A stretch of DNA of 10,420 nucleotides from CAYUIS01 sp964444825 (GTDB taxonomy: Bacteria > Chloroflexota > Anaerolineae > B4-G1): positions 1 to 10,420 of the forward strand of contig CAYUIS010000161.1 of NCBI GenBank assembly GCA_964444825.1, read 5' to 3'. The first letter of the stretch is position 1, and the number at the start of each line of letters is the position of its first letter. The notes under the pieces are model-generated. The model saw only the letters and a list, made by a program, of their open reading frames with translations, ran no database searches and was not told the origin of the DNA. Made by a program: the position numbers and the translations under genes. This document shows positions 1 to 6,858 of the stretch, piece by piece.

Positions 1-2
1 TG

Positions 3-134
3 ATGGAGCTGTTCGTGGTCGCGGTGCTGGGATCTGCCCTGGTGCTGGGGCTGCAACAGATCGTCAGGGACTACCTGCGCGAGTCACATCAAGCCGACGG
101 ATTCGTTCTGGAACCCCATCCAGCCGCCTCATAG
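3..134 (+). CDS. C-terminal end of a small or truncated membrane-associated protein (partial)
   Basis: An open frame runs from the left edge to TAG at 132-134. If the ATG at position 3 were the start, it would give 43 residues; more likely this is the tail of a gene that begins before the window, since only two bases precede the ATG. The visible part has a hydrophobic stretch of about 15 residues (LFVVAVLGSALVLGL) that could be a membrane helix. A charged segment (QQIVRDYLRESHQ) and a Pro/His-rich tail follow. The strong intrinsic terminator 37 nt after the stop supports a real gene end on this strand. I do not recognise the family, and no function can be given. Confidence 0.5.
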   Translation: MELFVVAVLGSALVLGLQQIVRDYLRESHQADGFVLEPHPAAS

Positions 135-170
135 ACGCTATCACGCTCCGTCGCTTTCACTGGACAACCC

Positions 171-200
171 AAGGCCCGGCCTGTGATGCCGGGCCTTTTT
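171..200 (+). terminator. Rho-independent terminator
   Basis: A perfect G+C-rich stem pairs aaggcccggc (171-180) with gccgggcctt (188-197) around a 7-nt loop, and the run of five T at 196-200 follows on the + strand. It lies 37 nt after the stop of the left-edge gene, which it should terminate. On the minus strand the hairpin is followed by ttgggttg, not a T tract, so it would work mainly in the + direction. Confidence 0.85.
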
Positions 201-232
201 GCGTCGCGCAATGGGTAGGCGTGTGACCCCCG

Positions 233-343
233 TTACCCTTCTGACTCAACCAGCAGTTCTGCCACGATGACATCCAGGCCTTCCTGCACCGTTGCGACCA
301 CGTCCGGCGGCAATGGAGCGGCGATGGCCGCGATGCGGCGTCC
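233..343 (-). pseudogene. Possible C-terminal remnant of a decayed gene
   Basis: On the minus strand a frame of 36 codons runs from just after a TGA (344-346) to TAA (233-235). It reads as protein-like sequence: hydrophobic residues alternate with Asp and Glu as in a helix (PLPPDVVATVQEGLDVIVAE), unlike the Ser/Pro/Arg-rich shadow frames around it. It has no start codon of its own with a ribosome site. Directly upstream, another minus frame carries a similarly protein-like piece (VHLYLAFHVVANLHW, near 345-395). The two would join only by a frameshift around 330-350. I do not recognise the product. It could equally be chance. Confidence 0.25.
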
Positions 344-607
344 TCAGACCAGTGCAAGTTGGCGACGACGTGGAATGCCAAGTACAAGTGCACTGAAACC
401 AGGGCAAAACACAACCCCGCTGTGTTTGGAGACAGGGACGTAGTCTGAACCTATACCTCAGTGCTCTTAATGAGCGGAAGCACGTGGCTGGTGAAGGAGC
501 CCTTGTACCGCAGGTAGGGGGACTCGGAAGGCTGAATAGCGGACAGGCTCCCGGGGGGCAGACAGGTCAGCACCAGTGGGCAGTGCGTGAACGCCTGGCA
601 TAGCGTA

Positions 608-738
608 GGTGTCTGCGGCAGACAGTTGGCCAGAGGCGCTGGGCCGAGATCGGGAGCGGGTCGCACCTTCAGGCAAGGCTTGGTGGCGGAGTAAGGGAGG
701 GCAGACAAGGGATGATGGCAGCGTCTGCCGCAGACACC
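608..738. repeat. 16-nt perfect inverted repeat pair
   Basis: The sequence at 723-738 (gtctgccgcagacacc) is the exact reverse complement of 608-623, with 99 nt between the arms. Each arm is itself nearly palindromic about its centre (gtctgc-N-gcagac), so each could be a dyad protein-binding site or a small hairpin. The ggcagaca motif embedded in the first arm recurs at 557, 700 and 960. No function can be assigned. Confidence 0.45.
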
Positions 739-850
739 GACTTGACCTGATCGGGCTAAACACCGTCACCACCATTGCAGGTCGGGAGGCAGTGTCGAGT
801 TACAGGGACTTGTGACGGTTTTCTCGGAGGTACAGTGTCACTTGCTGTGC

Positions 851-886
851 CAACTGGGCCAACTGGGCCAACCTGGCCAACTGGGC
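851..886 (+). repeat. Tandem repeat, four 9-nt units (caactgggc)
   Basis: Units at 851-859, 860-868, 869-877 and 878-886 read caactgggc, caactgggc, caacctggc and caactgggc; only the third differs. Each unit contains the small dyad CCA-N2-TGG when read with the last C of the unit before. Because the unit is 9 nt, frames through it give simple peptide repeats (for example Thr-Gly-Pro triplets on the + strand), but no surrounding gene supports translation. Confidence 0.8.
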
Positions 887-1092
887 CAAGTGTATGGGGG
901 ATATCAGCTTGGCCGGGTGTGGTGCGACTTGACGCGGAGGTCGAAAGGTCGTGGCAGGAGGCAGACAACACAGAACCACCCCAACCATTGCAGGGGATAG
1001 TCGGTTCGGGGTCACCTATTCGCTGGGTTGGGCTGGCCAGCAGACGACAGCTCTCAGGATTCACTGCGCGGAGGTTGGGCGGCTCTCCGACG

Positions 1093-1118
1093 GCTCAAGC
1101 AAGAACGCTCTTGTGAGC
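1093..1118 (-). other. Hairpin downstream of the HEAT-repeat gene
   Basis: gctca (1093-1097) pairs with tgagc (1114-1118) and caaga (1100-1104) with tcttg (1109-1113). This gives a 10-bp stem with a 2-nt bulge and a 4-nt loop, 25 nt beyond the stop of the minus-strand gene. No T tract follows on either strand, so it is not a standard intrinsic terminator. It may mark or protect the 3' end of the operon transcript, or be chance. Confidence 0.3.
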
Positions 1119-1142
1119 TTCAGATGGTGGTACTACTATATC

Positions 1143-1925
1143 TCATCGTTTGTCAACAGACTGGAGGGACTCATCCAAGATGGCGTCTATGGCCTCCAGA
1201 GCAAGGTGAGTCTCACGCGCAATCGAAAACGATCTCGCCAGTCGCCATTGACCGTTTCTTCGCTCAATGCGGACAACTCTTTGGCTTATGGCAAAACGTA
1301 CATCCGGGATGCGTGGGTGGTAGTACAGTCGATCGCTTCTCGGACTCGCTTCAAATCCCTTGTTCCTCAACTCATTAACGAATGCTAGCAACAACTCCTG
1401 AGATTTGCTCGATCTGTGTCTTGCGCCTCCTCTTTGAAGTGGCGTCTCGTCAACAACCTTTCCCAGCTTTCTCAACGACTCGACGGTTGCGTCCAGCAAG
1501 CCACCTTCTTTATCAGAGCGAGTCGCTTTATCGAAAACGCTGGTGAGAGGACCTACTGCTCGCTCGTCACCGATGTGCCCCAAGGCCCTGATAGTGAGTA
1601 TGCGCGCGCGGCGGTTTTTGCTTGTGAGGGCCGTTATGAGCGGTTCCACCGATGGCAGACCAATATCCTCCAACACCATAGCGGCATATGCTGAGACGCT
1701 CTTGTTCTTGTTCCCAAGGGCGGCAACAAGAGGCTCCACAGCTACCGCGCCGATCTCTCTCAGCACCTCAGCAGCGTCCAAGGAGACCTCCTTGTCTCCA
1801 AGAGCATTAGTGAGCAGAGGAACGGCTGGCGCGCCTATCTCGATCAGCGCTTTCCGAGCGTCACCGCGCGTCCCTGGGTGGTGGAGTGCGCTTATCAGTG
1901 CTTCTATCTCTTCTTTGGTCCTCAT
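1143..1925 (-). CDS. HEAT-repeat protein with an unrecognised C-terminal domain
   Basis: The 260-residue protein begins at the ATG at 1925, preceded by gagaggt five bases upstream; an in-frame ATG at 1988 would add 21 residues with no ribosome site and is less likely. Residues 5-157 form about five HEAT-like helical repeats, with the periodic pattern PLV.AL....V...AA..L..IG (for example around 36-59, 65-89, 95-119). Such solenoids usually act as protein-binding scaffolds; relatives include phycobilin-lyase-like and PBS-HEAT proteins, but nothing shows a lyase role here. After a basic linker (159-174), residues 175-260 look like a separate helix-strand-helix domain (LYYHPR, VRFAIS, RIERRNGQW) that I cannot name. 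No signal peptide or membrane helix is seen, so it should be cytoplasmic. It lies 70 nt after the second ABC gene and may share its transcript. It is visibly less G+C-rich than the ABC genes. Confidence 0.85.
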   Translation of the reverse strand: MRTKEEIEALISALHHPGTRGDARKALIEIGAPAVPLLTNALGDKEVSLDAAEVLREIGAVAVEPLVAALGNKNKSVSAYAAMVLEDIGLPSVEPLITALTSKNRRARILTIRALGHIGDERAVGPLTSVFDKATRSDKEGGLLDATVESLRKLGKVVDETPLQRGGARHRSSKSQELLLAFVNELRNKGFEASPRSDRLYYHPRIPDVRFAISQRVVRIERRNGQWRLARSFSIARETHLALEAIDAILDESLQSVDKR

Positions 1926-1995
1926 GCTACCTCTCAATATCAGTGTGAGGGTAAGCGCTGGACTGCGACAAACCCCGCCGCGACCCAACTACGGG

Positions 1996-3828
1996 CTACA
2001 TCGGCACATGAGCAGTCTGCCGCCGCTCGCCCACCTCCTCGACGTAGGCCAGCGACTGGTGCCGGAAATAGGTGTCGTACAGCTCAGCATAATGCCCCCC
2101 CTGGGCCATCAGGGTGTCGTGATTTCCCTGTTCGATGATGCGGCCCTGGTCGAGGACGATGATGCGGTCCACGGCGCGTACCGTCGAGAGCCGGTGGGCG
2201 ATCAGGATCGAGGTGCTGCGCCGCAGGATCAGCTCCGTCGCCTCCTGGATCTGGGCCTCGGTGAAGGGGTCGATGCTGGCCGTCGCTTCGTCCAGGACAA
2301 AGATAGCGGGCGATTGTACCAGCACCCGCATCAGCGCGACCAGTTGCCGCTGCCCCATCGATAACCGCGCCCCTCGCTCCCCCACGTCGGTCGCCAGGCC
2401 GTCGGGCAGGGTCTCCAGCCATTCCCCGTCGCCAACCTGGCGCGCGATGGTCTCGATCTCGCCATCGCTCAGGTCAGGGCGGGCGTAGCGGACGTTATCA
2501 GCCACCGTCCCCGAAAAGAGGAACGGCATCTGGGATACGATGCCCAGTTGGCGACGATATGCCTGCAGGTCGAGGGTGCGGATATCCTGGCCGTCCACCG
2601 TGATCCGGCCATCCTGGAACTCGTAATAGCGAGCGATCAGCTTGGCGATGCTGCTCTTGCCCGCCCCGGTGTGGCCGACCAGCGCCACGCTCTCGCCAGG
2701 AGCGATGTGCAGGGAGAAATCCTCCAGTACCTGCTCCTGCCTTGTGTATTGAAAGCTGGCTCCTTCGAAGCAAATCTCGCCCCGTAACCGGCCGGGTGCG
2801 CGGTTGTCCGTCTGCTGCACCGTCGGCTCGGCATCGATCAGGGCAAAGATGCGCTCCGCCGCCGAAAGCCCTCCCTGGAACTGGCTCCAGAAGGCGGCGA
2901 TGTTGATCATTGGGAACCAAAAGCGATCCACGCTGACGATAAAGAGATACCAACTCCCGATCGAGATGGCTCCACCGGCCACCCTCAGGCCGCCCCAGTA
3001 GATCAGCACAGCCGTCCCGATGCCGGCCAGGACGGCCAGCACAGGAAAAACCGACGACAGCGTATATCCGCGCCGCAGGTTGACCCGATAGGATTGGCGG
3101 TTGACCTCGACAAAGCTATTGTATATCGTCGCCTCCTGGCGAAAGTTCTTGGCCACGCTGATGCCGGTCACCGCCTCCTGAATGGCGGCGTTGACCTCGG
3201 CCATCACGCGGAATCCCCTGCGGGTGACCCGGCGGGCCAGTTGCCGGAAACCCCCCGCCAGCAGCATGACCAGTGGCGATAGGGCGAGTATCAGGAGCGT
3301 CAGTTGCCAGGAGGTGTTGAGCAGCGGCACCAGCAGGATGATGACCACGAGCAATTGGCTGATCAGATCGGTGACGAGCTGCACGACTTGGGCGAACTCG
3401 TCCGTGTCAGACGTGATACGGCTGATGATGCGCCCTGAGAGGAATTCATCAAAGAACGACATGTCGTGCTGCACCGATGCCTGGAACGCATCCCGGCGCA
3501 GCGCCAGCACCACGTCGCCGATGACGCGGGCGATCGCCAGGCGGCGCAGCCAGTTGCCGCCCCAGTTGAACACGCCGAATCCCAGCACCGCCGCCACCAG
3601 CCCCAGCACGATGTCCAGTCGCTGCGGCGCTACGACGAGCGCGTCGAGCCCGCGGGATATGGCGTACGGCTGTCCCGCCCCTACCAGCCCAATGGCGGCG
3701 ATCAGCACCGCAATCCCGAGAACGCGTCTGACGTGGGGGGCAAAGTAGCTGCTGATACGTCTCAACAGCTCACGGTCGTTGTATTGTCGGTCGTACGCTT
3801 CCGTGTCAAGGCCCCTGAAGAGGCCCAT
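1996..3828 (-). CDS. ABC exporter half-transporter, subunit with canonical Walker B and variant signature motif
   Basis: This 610-residue protein fuses an N-terminal six-helix exporter domain (about residues 30-330; helices near 36-52, 72-90, 157-170, 174-192, 259-280, 288-306) to a C-terminal ATPase. Visible motifs are A-loop Tyr361, Walker A GHTGAGKS (385-392), Q-loop Gln433, signature LSMGQ (489-493, consensus LSGGQ), Walker B IFVLDE with catalytic Glu514, and switch His545. The ATG at 3828 follows a near-perfect taaggaggg ribosome site by three bases. It sits 39 nt after the partner ABC gene. The family (MdlB/BmrD/LmrD-type multidrug or lipid exporters) uses ATP to move hydrophobic compounds outward across the cytoplasmic membrane; the substrate here is unknown. 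Its Glu-bearing site would pair with the normal LSGGQ of the partner, making the working ATP site of a heterodimer. Length is normal. Confidence 0.95.
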   Translation of the reverse strand: MGLFRGLDTEAYDRQYNDRELLRRISSYFAPHVRRVLGIAVLIAAIGLVGAGQPYAISRGLDALVVAPQRLDIVLGLVAAVLGFGVFNWGGNWLRRLAIARVIGDVVLALRRDAFQASVQHDMSFFDEFLSGRIISRITSDTDEFAQVVQLVTDLISQLLVVIILLVPLLNTSWQLTLLILALSPLVMLLAGGFRQLARRVTRRGFRVMAEVNAAIQEAVTGISVAKNFRQEATIYNSFVEVNRQSYRVNLRRGYTLSSVFPVLAVLAGIGTAVLIYWGGLRVAGGAISIGSWYLFIVSVDRFWFPMINIAAFWSQFQGGLSAAERIFALIDAEPTVQQTDNRAPGRLRGEICFEGASFQYTRQEQVLEDFSLHIAPGESVALVGHTGAGKSSIAKLIARYYEFQDGRITVDGQDIRTLDLQAYRRQLGIVSQMPFLFSGTVADNVRYARPDLSDGEIETIARQVGDGEWLETLPDGLATDVGERGARLSMGQRQLVALMRVLVQSPAIFVLDEATASIDPFTEAQIQEATELILRRSTSILIAHRLSTVRAVDRIIVLDQGRIIEQGNHDTLMAQGGHYAELYDTYFRHQSLAYVEEVGERRQTAHVPM

Positions 3829-3867
3829 ATACCCTCCTTACGCTGTCTCTACCTGCTCCGGTCCCGC

Positions 3868-5667
3868 CTACTCGTACCGGGCGAATATGTTCCTGTACGC
3901 CGGCGACTCCTCCATCAGTTGCTCGTGGGCGCCCACGGCCGCTATTTGCCCTTGGCGCACCACGATGATCATATCGGCCCATCGGATTTGCGATAACCGG
4001 TGGGTGATCAGGAAGGTCGTGCGTCCTGCGGCGGCGCGCTCGATCGCTCGCTGGATAAGGTCCTCGGTCGCGCTATCTATCGCGCTGGTCGCGTCGTCCA
4101 GGATCAGGATGGCCGGGTTCGTCAAAAAGGCCCGCGCCAGGGCCAGGCGCTGCCGCTGACCGCCCGAAAGCGTGACCCCCCGCTCTCCGATGGGCGTATC
4201 GTAGCCCTCCTGGAAGCCCTCGATAAAGTCGTGCGCCTGGGCCGCACGGGCCGCCGCCTCGATCTCCTCCCGGGTCGCTCCCGGATGGCCGAAACTGATG
4301 TTCTCAGCCACGGTGCGGGAAAAGAGGAATATATCCTGTTCGATGATCGAGATCTGGCGGCGCAGTGATTCGATGCTCCAATCCCGTACGTCCACGCCGT
4401 CTATCAGCACGCGGCCTTCGTCCACGTCGTACGTCCGGTTGATCAGCTTGGTTATGGTGCTCTTGCCCGACCCGGTCTGCCCCACGATGGCCACGGTCTG
4501 TCCGGGCGCGACGCGAAAACTGACATCCTCCAGCGTCACGCCCCGGTCGCCGATCTGGCACTGCCGGCCCAGGGCCCTGTAGTCGGTCTGGTAGCAAAAG
4601 GTCACGTTCTCAAAGGTCACCGCGCCCTGTACCGGTCTGTCATGCCCTGCCACGTTCTGATCCAACTCCGTCTTGGCGTTGATCAGCTCCAGGACGCGCC
4701 GGGCGCTGGCCAGGCCAGACGAGACCCGCGAATAGGCAAACTGCGCCGCAAAGGTGGGAAACCCAAACAGCAGCAGGAGGCCGTTAAAAGAGACGACGTC
4801 GCCCACCCCTATGGCCCCGGCCCGGAACAGCAGCAGGCTGTGCAGCAGCCCGGCTGTCTGCAGCAGTCCCAACAGCAGGAGGGGCAAAAAACGGGCTTCG
4901 ATCTCGGCTTGGTTCAGGTAGGCATCCCGCCAGTTGCTGATGGCCGCGATAAAACGGTCGGTCTCGTATCTCTCCTGCGCGGCGCCCTTGACCGTCTCGA
5001 TGCCGTCGATCGCCTCGGCCAGCCGGGTGTTCATTTTGCCGAACCTGTCGCGAACCGCTTCGGTGGCCGGGCGCAGTTGGCGCAGATAGCCGCGCACCGC
5101 AAAGACGTAGGTGCCCAGGTAGATCAGGGGGATGAGGGACAACTGGGGATGGATGGTAGGCGCGACCAGGATCGGCATGATCAGGAAATTGGCGGAGCCG
5201 ATGACCAGGTTGAGCCCCGGATTGAACATCAGGTTGATCTCGCGGACATCATTCGTGGCCCGGGCCATCAGATCGCCCGTGGCCTGTGTGTCGTGGAAGG
5301 ACATACTTTTGCCTATCAGGCTGGCGTATAGTTCATCCCGCACGTCCCGTTCGAGCTTTTGGCCGATCGTCTCGCTGCTGAGGTTACGCAAGAGCTGCAG
5401 CACGAGTCCCCGGACCAATTGAGAGACGGCCACCAGCCCGGCGGCCGTCGCCACTCCCCGCAGGTCGGGTGGGGTGGCTGCCACGGCGTCAAAGGCCCGG
5501 CCGGTGAGGACAGGCGTGGTCGCTGCCAGCGCGGCGTTGCCGAATGCGCCGATGAACACGCCGAGGATCAGTAGCTTGTTTCTGAGGGCGTGTGACAGAA
5601 TCCATCGCACCGGCCCGCGCCGGTCTGCCTGGAATTCCTGTTGTATGGCGAATTCACTGACCGTCAT
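3868..5667 (-). CDS. ABC exporter half-transporter, subunit with degenerate Walker B (Asp for Glu)
   Basis: This 599-residue protein has the same build as its neighbour: an exporter membrane domain (about residues 20-320) and an ATPase domain (about 345-599). Motifs are A-loop Tyr359, Walker A GQTGSGKS (396-403), Q-loop Gln444, canonical signature LSGGQ (500-504), Walker B ILILDD with Asp525 where most ABC ATPases have Glu, and switch His556. Asp at this place is the known mark of the slow site in heterodimeric exporters such as BmrCD, LmrCD and TM287/288. About 13 extra residues, including Cys370, lie between the A-loop and the next core strand compared with the partner. The ATG at 5667 follows gaggag by three bases. 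It is first in the minus-strand operon, under a candidate promoter at 5768-5796. The exported substrate is unknown. Confidence 0.95.
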   Translation of the reverse strand: MTVSEFAIQQEFQADRRGPVRWILSHALRNKLLILGVFIGAFGNAALAATTPVLTGRAFDAVAATPPDLRGVATAAGLVAVSQLVRGLVLQLLRNLSSETIGQKLERDVRDELYASLIGKSMSFHDTQATGDLMARATNDVREINLMFNPGLNLVIGSANFLIMPILVAPTIHPQLSLIPLIYLGTYVFAVRGYLRQLRPATEAVRDRFGKMNTRLAEAIDGIETVKGAAQERYETDRFIAAISNWRDAYLNQAEIEARFLPLLLLGLLQTAGLLHSLLLFRAGAIGVGDVVSFNGLLLLFGFPTFAAQFAYSRVSSGLASARRVLELINAKTELDQNVAGHDRPVQGAVTFENVTFCYQTDYRALGRQCQIGDRGVTLEDVSFRVAPGQTVAIVGQTGSGKSTITKLINRTYDVDEGRVLIDGVDVRDWSIESLRRQISIIEQDIFLFSRTVAENISFGHPGATREEIEAAARAAQAHDFIEGFQEGYDTPIGERGVTLSGGQRQRLALARAFLTNPAILILDDATSAIDSATEDLIQRAIERAAAGRTTFLITHRLSQIRWADMIIVVRQGQIAAVGAHEQLMEESPAYRNIFARYE

Positions 5668-5767
5668 CGTCTCCTCGTTGGGTGCAAGACCACGCCATCT
5701 GCCTGATCCATTTCGGGGTGGGGCGGTCCAGGGGTATCCTCAAATACCTTCCGTTGCGGCGGGCCAT

Positions 5768-5796
5768 AGTCTACGGTGAATCGGGCATTTCGTCAA
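5768..5796 (-). promoter_or_regulatory. Candidate sigma-70 promoter for the ABC exporter operon
   Basis: On the minus strand TTGACG (5796-5791) and TAGACT (5773-5768) are spaced by exactly 17 nt. The -35 matches the consensus at five of six positions and the -10 at four of six. The start of transcription would lie about 95 nt upstream of the ATG at 5667. Its -35 box is 8 nt from that of the divergent promoter. Confidence 0.6.
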
Positions 5797-5804
5797 GGGT
5801 TCGT

Positions 5805-5833
5805 TTGCTCACAAACCCTATGCGTACTATACT
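5805..5833 (+). promoter_or_regulatory. Candidate sigma-70 promoter for the EamA-family transporter gene
   Basis: TTGCTC (5805-5810) and TATACT (5828-5833) are spaced by 17 nt. Transcription would begin near 5840, about 40 nt before the ATG at 5880. Bases 5824-5833 (gtactatact) closely resemble the -10 region of the next gene's promoter (gtgctatact at 6843-6852). Confidence 0.6.
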
Positions 5834-5834
5834 C

Positions 5835-5862
5835 AGGCCGTGGGCTAATAGAGCCCAAGCCT
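5835..5862 (+). other. Hairpin in the predicted 5' leader of the EamA gene
   Basis: tgggct (5841-5846) pairs with agccca (5852-5857) around aatag. The outer aggc (5835-5838) pairs with gcct (5859-5862) across a small internal loop. This lies at the predicted 5' end of the mRNA and stops just before the aggag ribosome site at 5870-5874. It may stabilise the transcript. I see no known riboswitch fold. Confidence 0.4.
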
Positions 5863-5879
5863 TCAGTCCAGGAGTATCC

Positions 5880-6773
5880 ATGGGAGAAATCGCCGCCCTC
5901 CTTACATCGTTGTGTTGGTCGCTGACCTCGGTCCAGTTTACGCTGGCGGGCCGGCGTTTGGGTTCAGGAGTCGTGAATCGTATCCGGCTGGTTCTGGCGG
6001 CTCTGTTTCTGGCATCGGTTCATCTGCTGCTGTATGGCCAGCCATTGCCGCTGGACGCCGAGCCCTTTCGTTGGGGTTGGTTGGGCCTCTCCGGGACAGT
6101 GGGTCTTGTGCTGGGAGACGCCAGCCTGTTTCAGTCCTTTGTCCTGATTGGACCACGCCGTGGTATGCTGCTGATGACGTTGGCGCCCGTGATCAGCACG
6201 CTGCTGGCCTGGGGCTGGCTGGGAGAGACATTGTTGCCCGTTGAGATTGGCGCGATATTCCTGACGGTCGGTGGTATCGCCTGGGTGGTTTCGGAGCGGC
6301 AACCGGAGGCAGAAGCGGGGATCGAAAGCCAGGGCCGGTATGGGGTGGGGGTCCTGTTTGGCGCGGGAGGCGCCCTGGGCCAGGCGCTGGGCCTGGTGCT
6401 GGCCAAGCAGGGGTTGGTTGGCGAGTTTCCATCCCTGTCGGCCGCCCTGATCAGGATGGTGACGGCTGTGGTCGTGATCTGGGCTTTCACTCTGGTTCAG
6501 GGTCGGGTAAAGGCCGTGTGGCGCGCGTTGGGAGACAGGAAGGCCCTGGTGCCCGTCGTTGGCGGCGCGCTGACCGGCCCGTTCGCTGGGGTCTGGTTGT
6601 CTATGGTGGCGGTCCAACAGGCCCCGGTGGGGATCGCCTCCACATTGATGGCGATGAGCCCCATCATGCTGATTCCTCTGTCCTACTGGGTCTTTCACGA
6701 GCGGATCAGCCTGCGTGCGGTCGCCGGCACGGCCGTGGCCCTGGTGGGGGCGACTATCATTTTGTTGACTTGA
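5880..6773 (+). CDS. EamA-family (DMT superfamily) transporter
   Basis: A 297-residue protein of about ten hydrophobic helices, made of two tandem EamA repeats (about 2-138 and 155-297). Each repeat ends with the family's Pro-then-Glu pattern (LAPVISTLLAWGWLGE near 101-116; MSPIMLIPLSYWVFHE near 259-274). DMT members of this size are cytoplasmic-membrane permeases for small metabolites such as amino acids or nucleosides, usually as exporters; the substrate cannot be told here. The ATG at 5880 follows aggag by five bases. The frame stays open upstream to an ATG at 5682, but those residues are not membrane-like and would overlap the promoter region, so the later start is preferred. The gene is divergent from the ABC operon and stands 85 nt before the methyltransferase gene, which has its own promoter. 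Confidence 0.92.
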   Translation: MGEIAALLTSLCWSLTSVQFTLAGRRLGSGVVNRIRLVLAALFLASVHLLLYGQPLPLDAEPFRWGWLGLSGTVGLVLGDASLFQSFVLIGPRRGMLLMTLAPVISTLLAWGWLGETLLPVEIGAIFLTVGGIAWVVSERQPEAEAGIESQGRYGVGVLFGAGGALGQALGLVLAKQGLVGEFPSLSAALIRMVTAVVVIWAFTLVQGRVKAVWRALGDRKALVPVVGGALTGPFAGVWLSMVAVQQAPVGIASTLMAMSPIMLIPLSYWVFHERISLRAVAGTAVALVGATIILLT

Positions 6774-6823
6774 GCAATTCGTGCGCGCTCTTGCTCTGGC
6801 CGTGGTGGGTTAGAAAGAGCGGG

Positions 6824-6852
6824 TTGCCAGCCGGTGCTGGGCGTGCTATACT
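6824..6852 (+). promoter_or_regulatory. Candidate extended -10 promoter, possibly giving a leaderless mRNA
   Basis: TTGCCA (6824-6829) and TATACT (6847-6852) are spaced by 17 nt, with TGC directly before the -10 (6844-6846), an extended -10 element. Only six bases lie between the -10 and the GTG at 6859, so transcription is expected to start at or next to the first base of the start codon. No ribosome site precedes that codon. Confidence 0.6.
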
Positions 6853-6858
6853 GGAATC

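Larger units (their letters stand above)
201..1142. other. Gene-free stretch of about 940 nt
   Basis: No frame here has both a believable start and family-like protein sequence. Open frames of 60-110 codons occur on both strands, but they are rich in Pro, Ser, Arg, Cys and Gln and overlap each other in several frames, as expected of non-coding G+C-rich DNA. It contains a 9-nt tandem repeat (851-886) and a 16-nt inverted repeat (608-623/723-738). It also holds four scattered copies of ggcagaca (557-564, 617-624, 700-707, 960-967), a repeated accattgcagg (771-781, 984-994), a hairpin (1093-1118), and a possible decayed minus-strand frame near 233-343. Confidence 0.6.

Noticed and set aside
775..1116. 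A + strand frame with collagen-like Thr-Gly-Pro repeats
   Set aside because: The repeats come only from the 9-nt tandem array. Flanking sequence is not protein-like and there is no ribosome site.
201..1142. CRISPR array or insertion sequence in the gene-free stretch
   Set aside because: There are no regularly spaced repeats of suitable length, no transposase motifs and no clear terminal inverted repeats with target duplications.
1543..2364. A 273-codon + strand frame
   Set aside because: It lies antisense to the HEAT and ABC genes, spans their boundary, and its residues are a shadow of the real genes' codon bias.
4642..5331. A 229-codon + strand frame rich in Gln and Asp
   Set aside because: It is antisense to an ABC gene with all motifs intact, and its composition is a mirror of that gene.
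5682..5879. Upstream extension of the EamA gene
   Set aside because: The extra 66 residues are not membrane-like, cross both candidate promoters, and lack a ribosome site. The ATG at 5880 has a good one.
5964..6698. A 244-codon minus-strand frame rich in Gln, His and Arg
   Set aside because: It is antisense to the EamA transporter and contains no family features.
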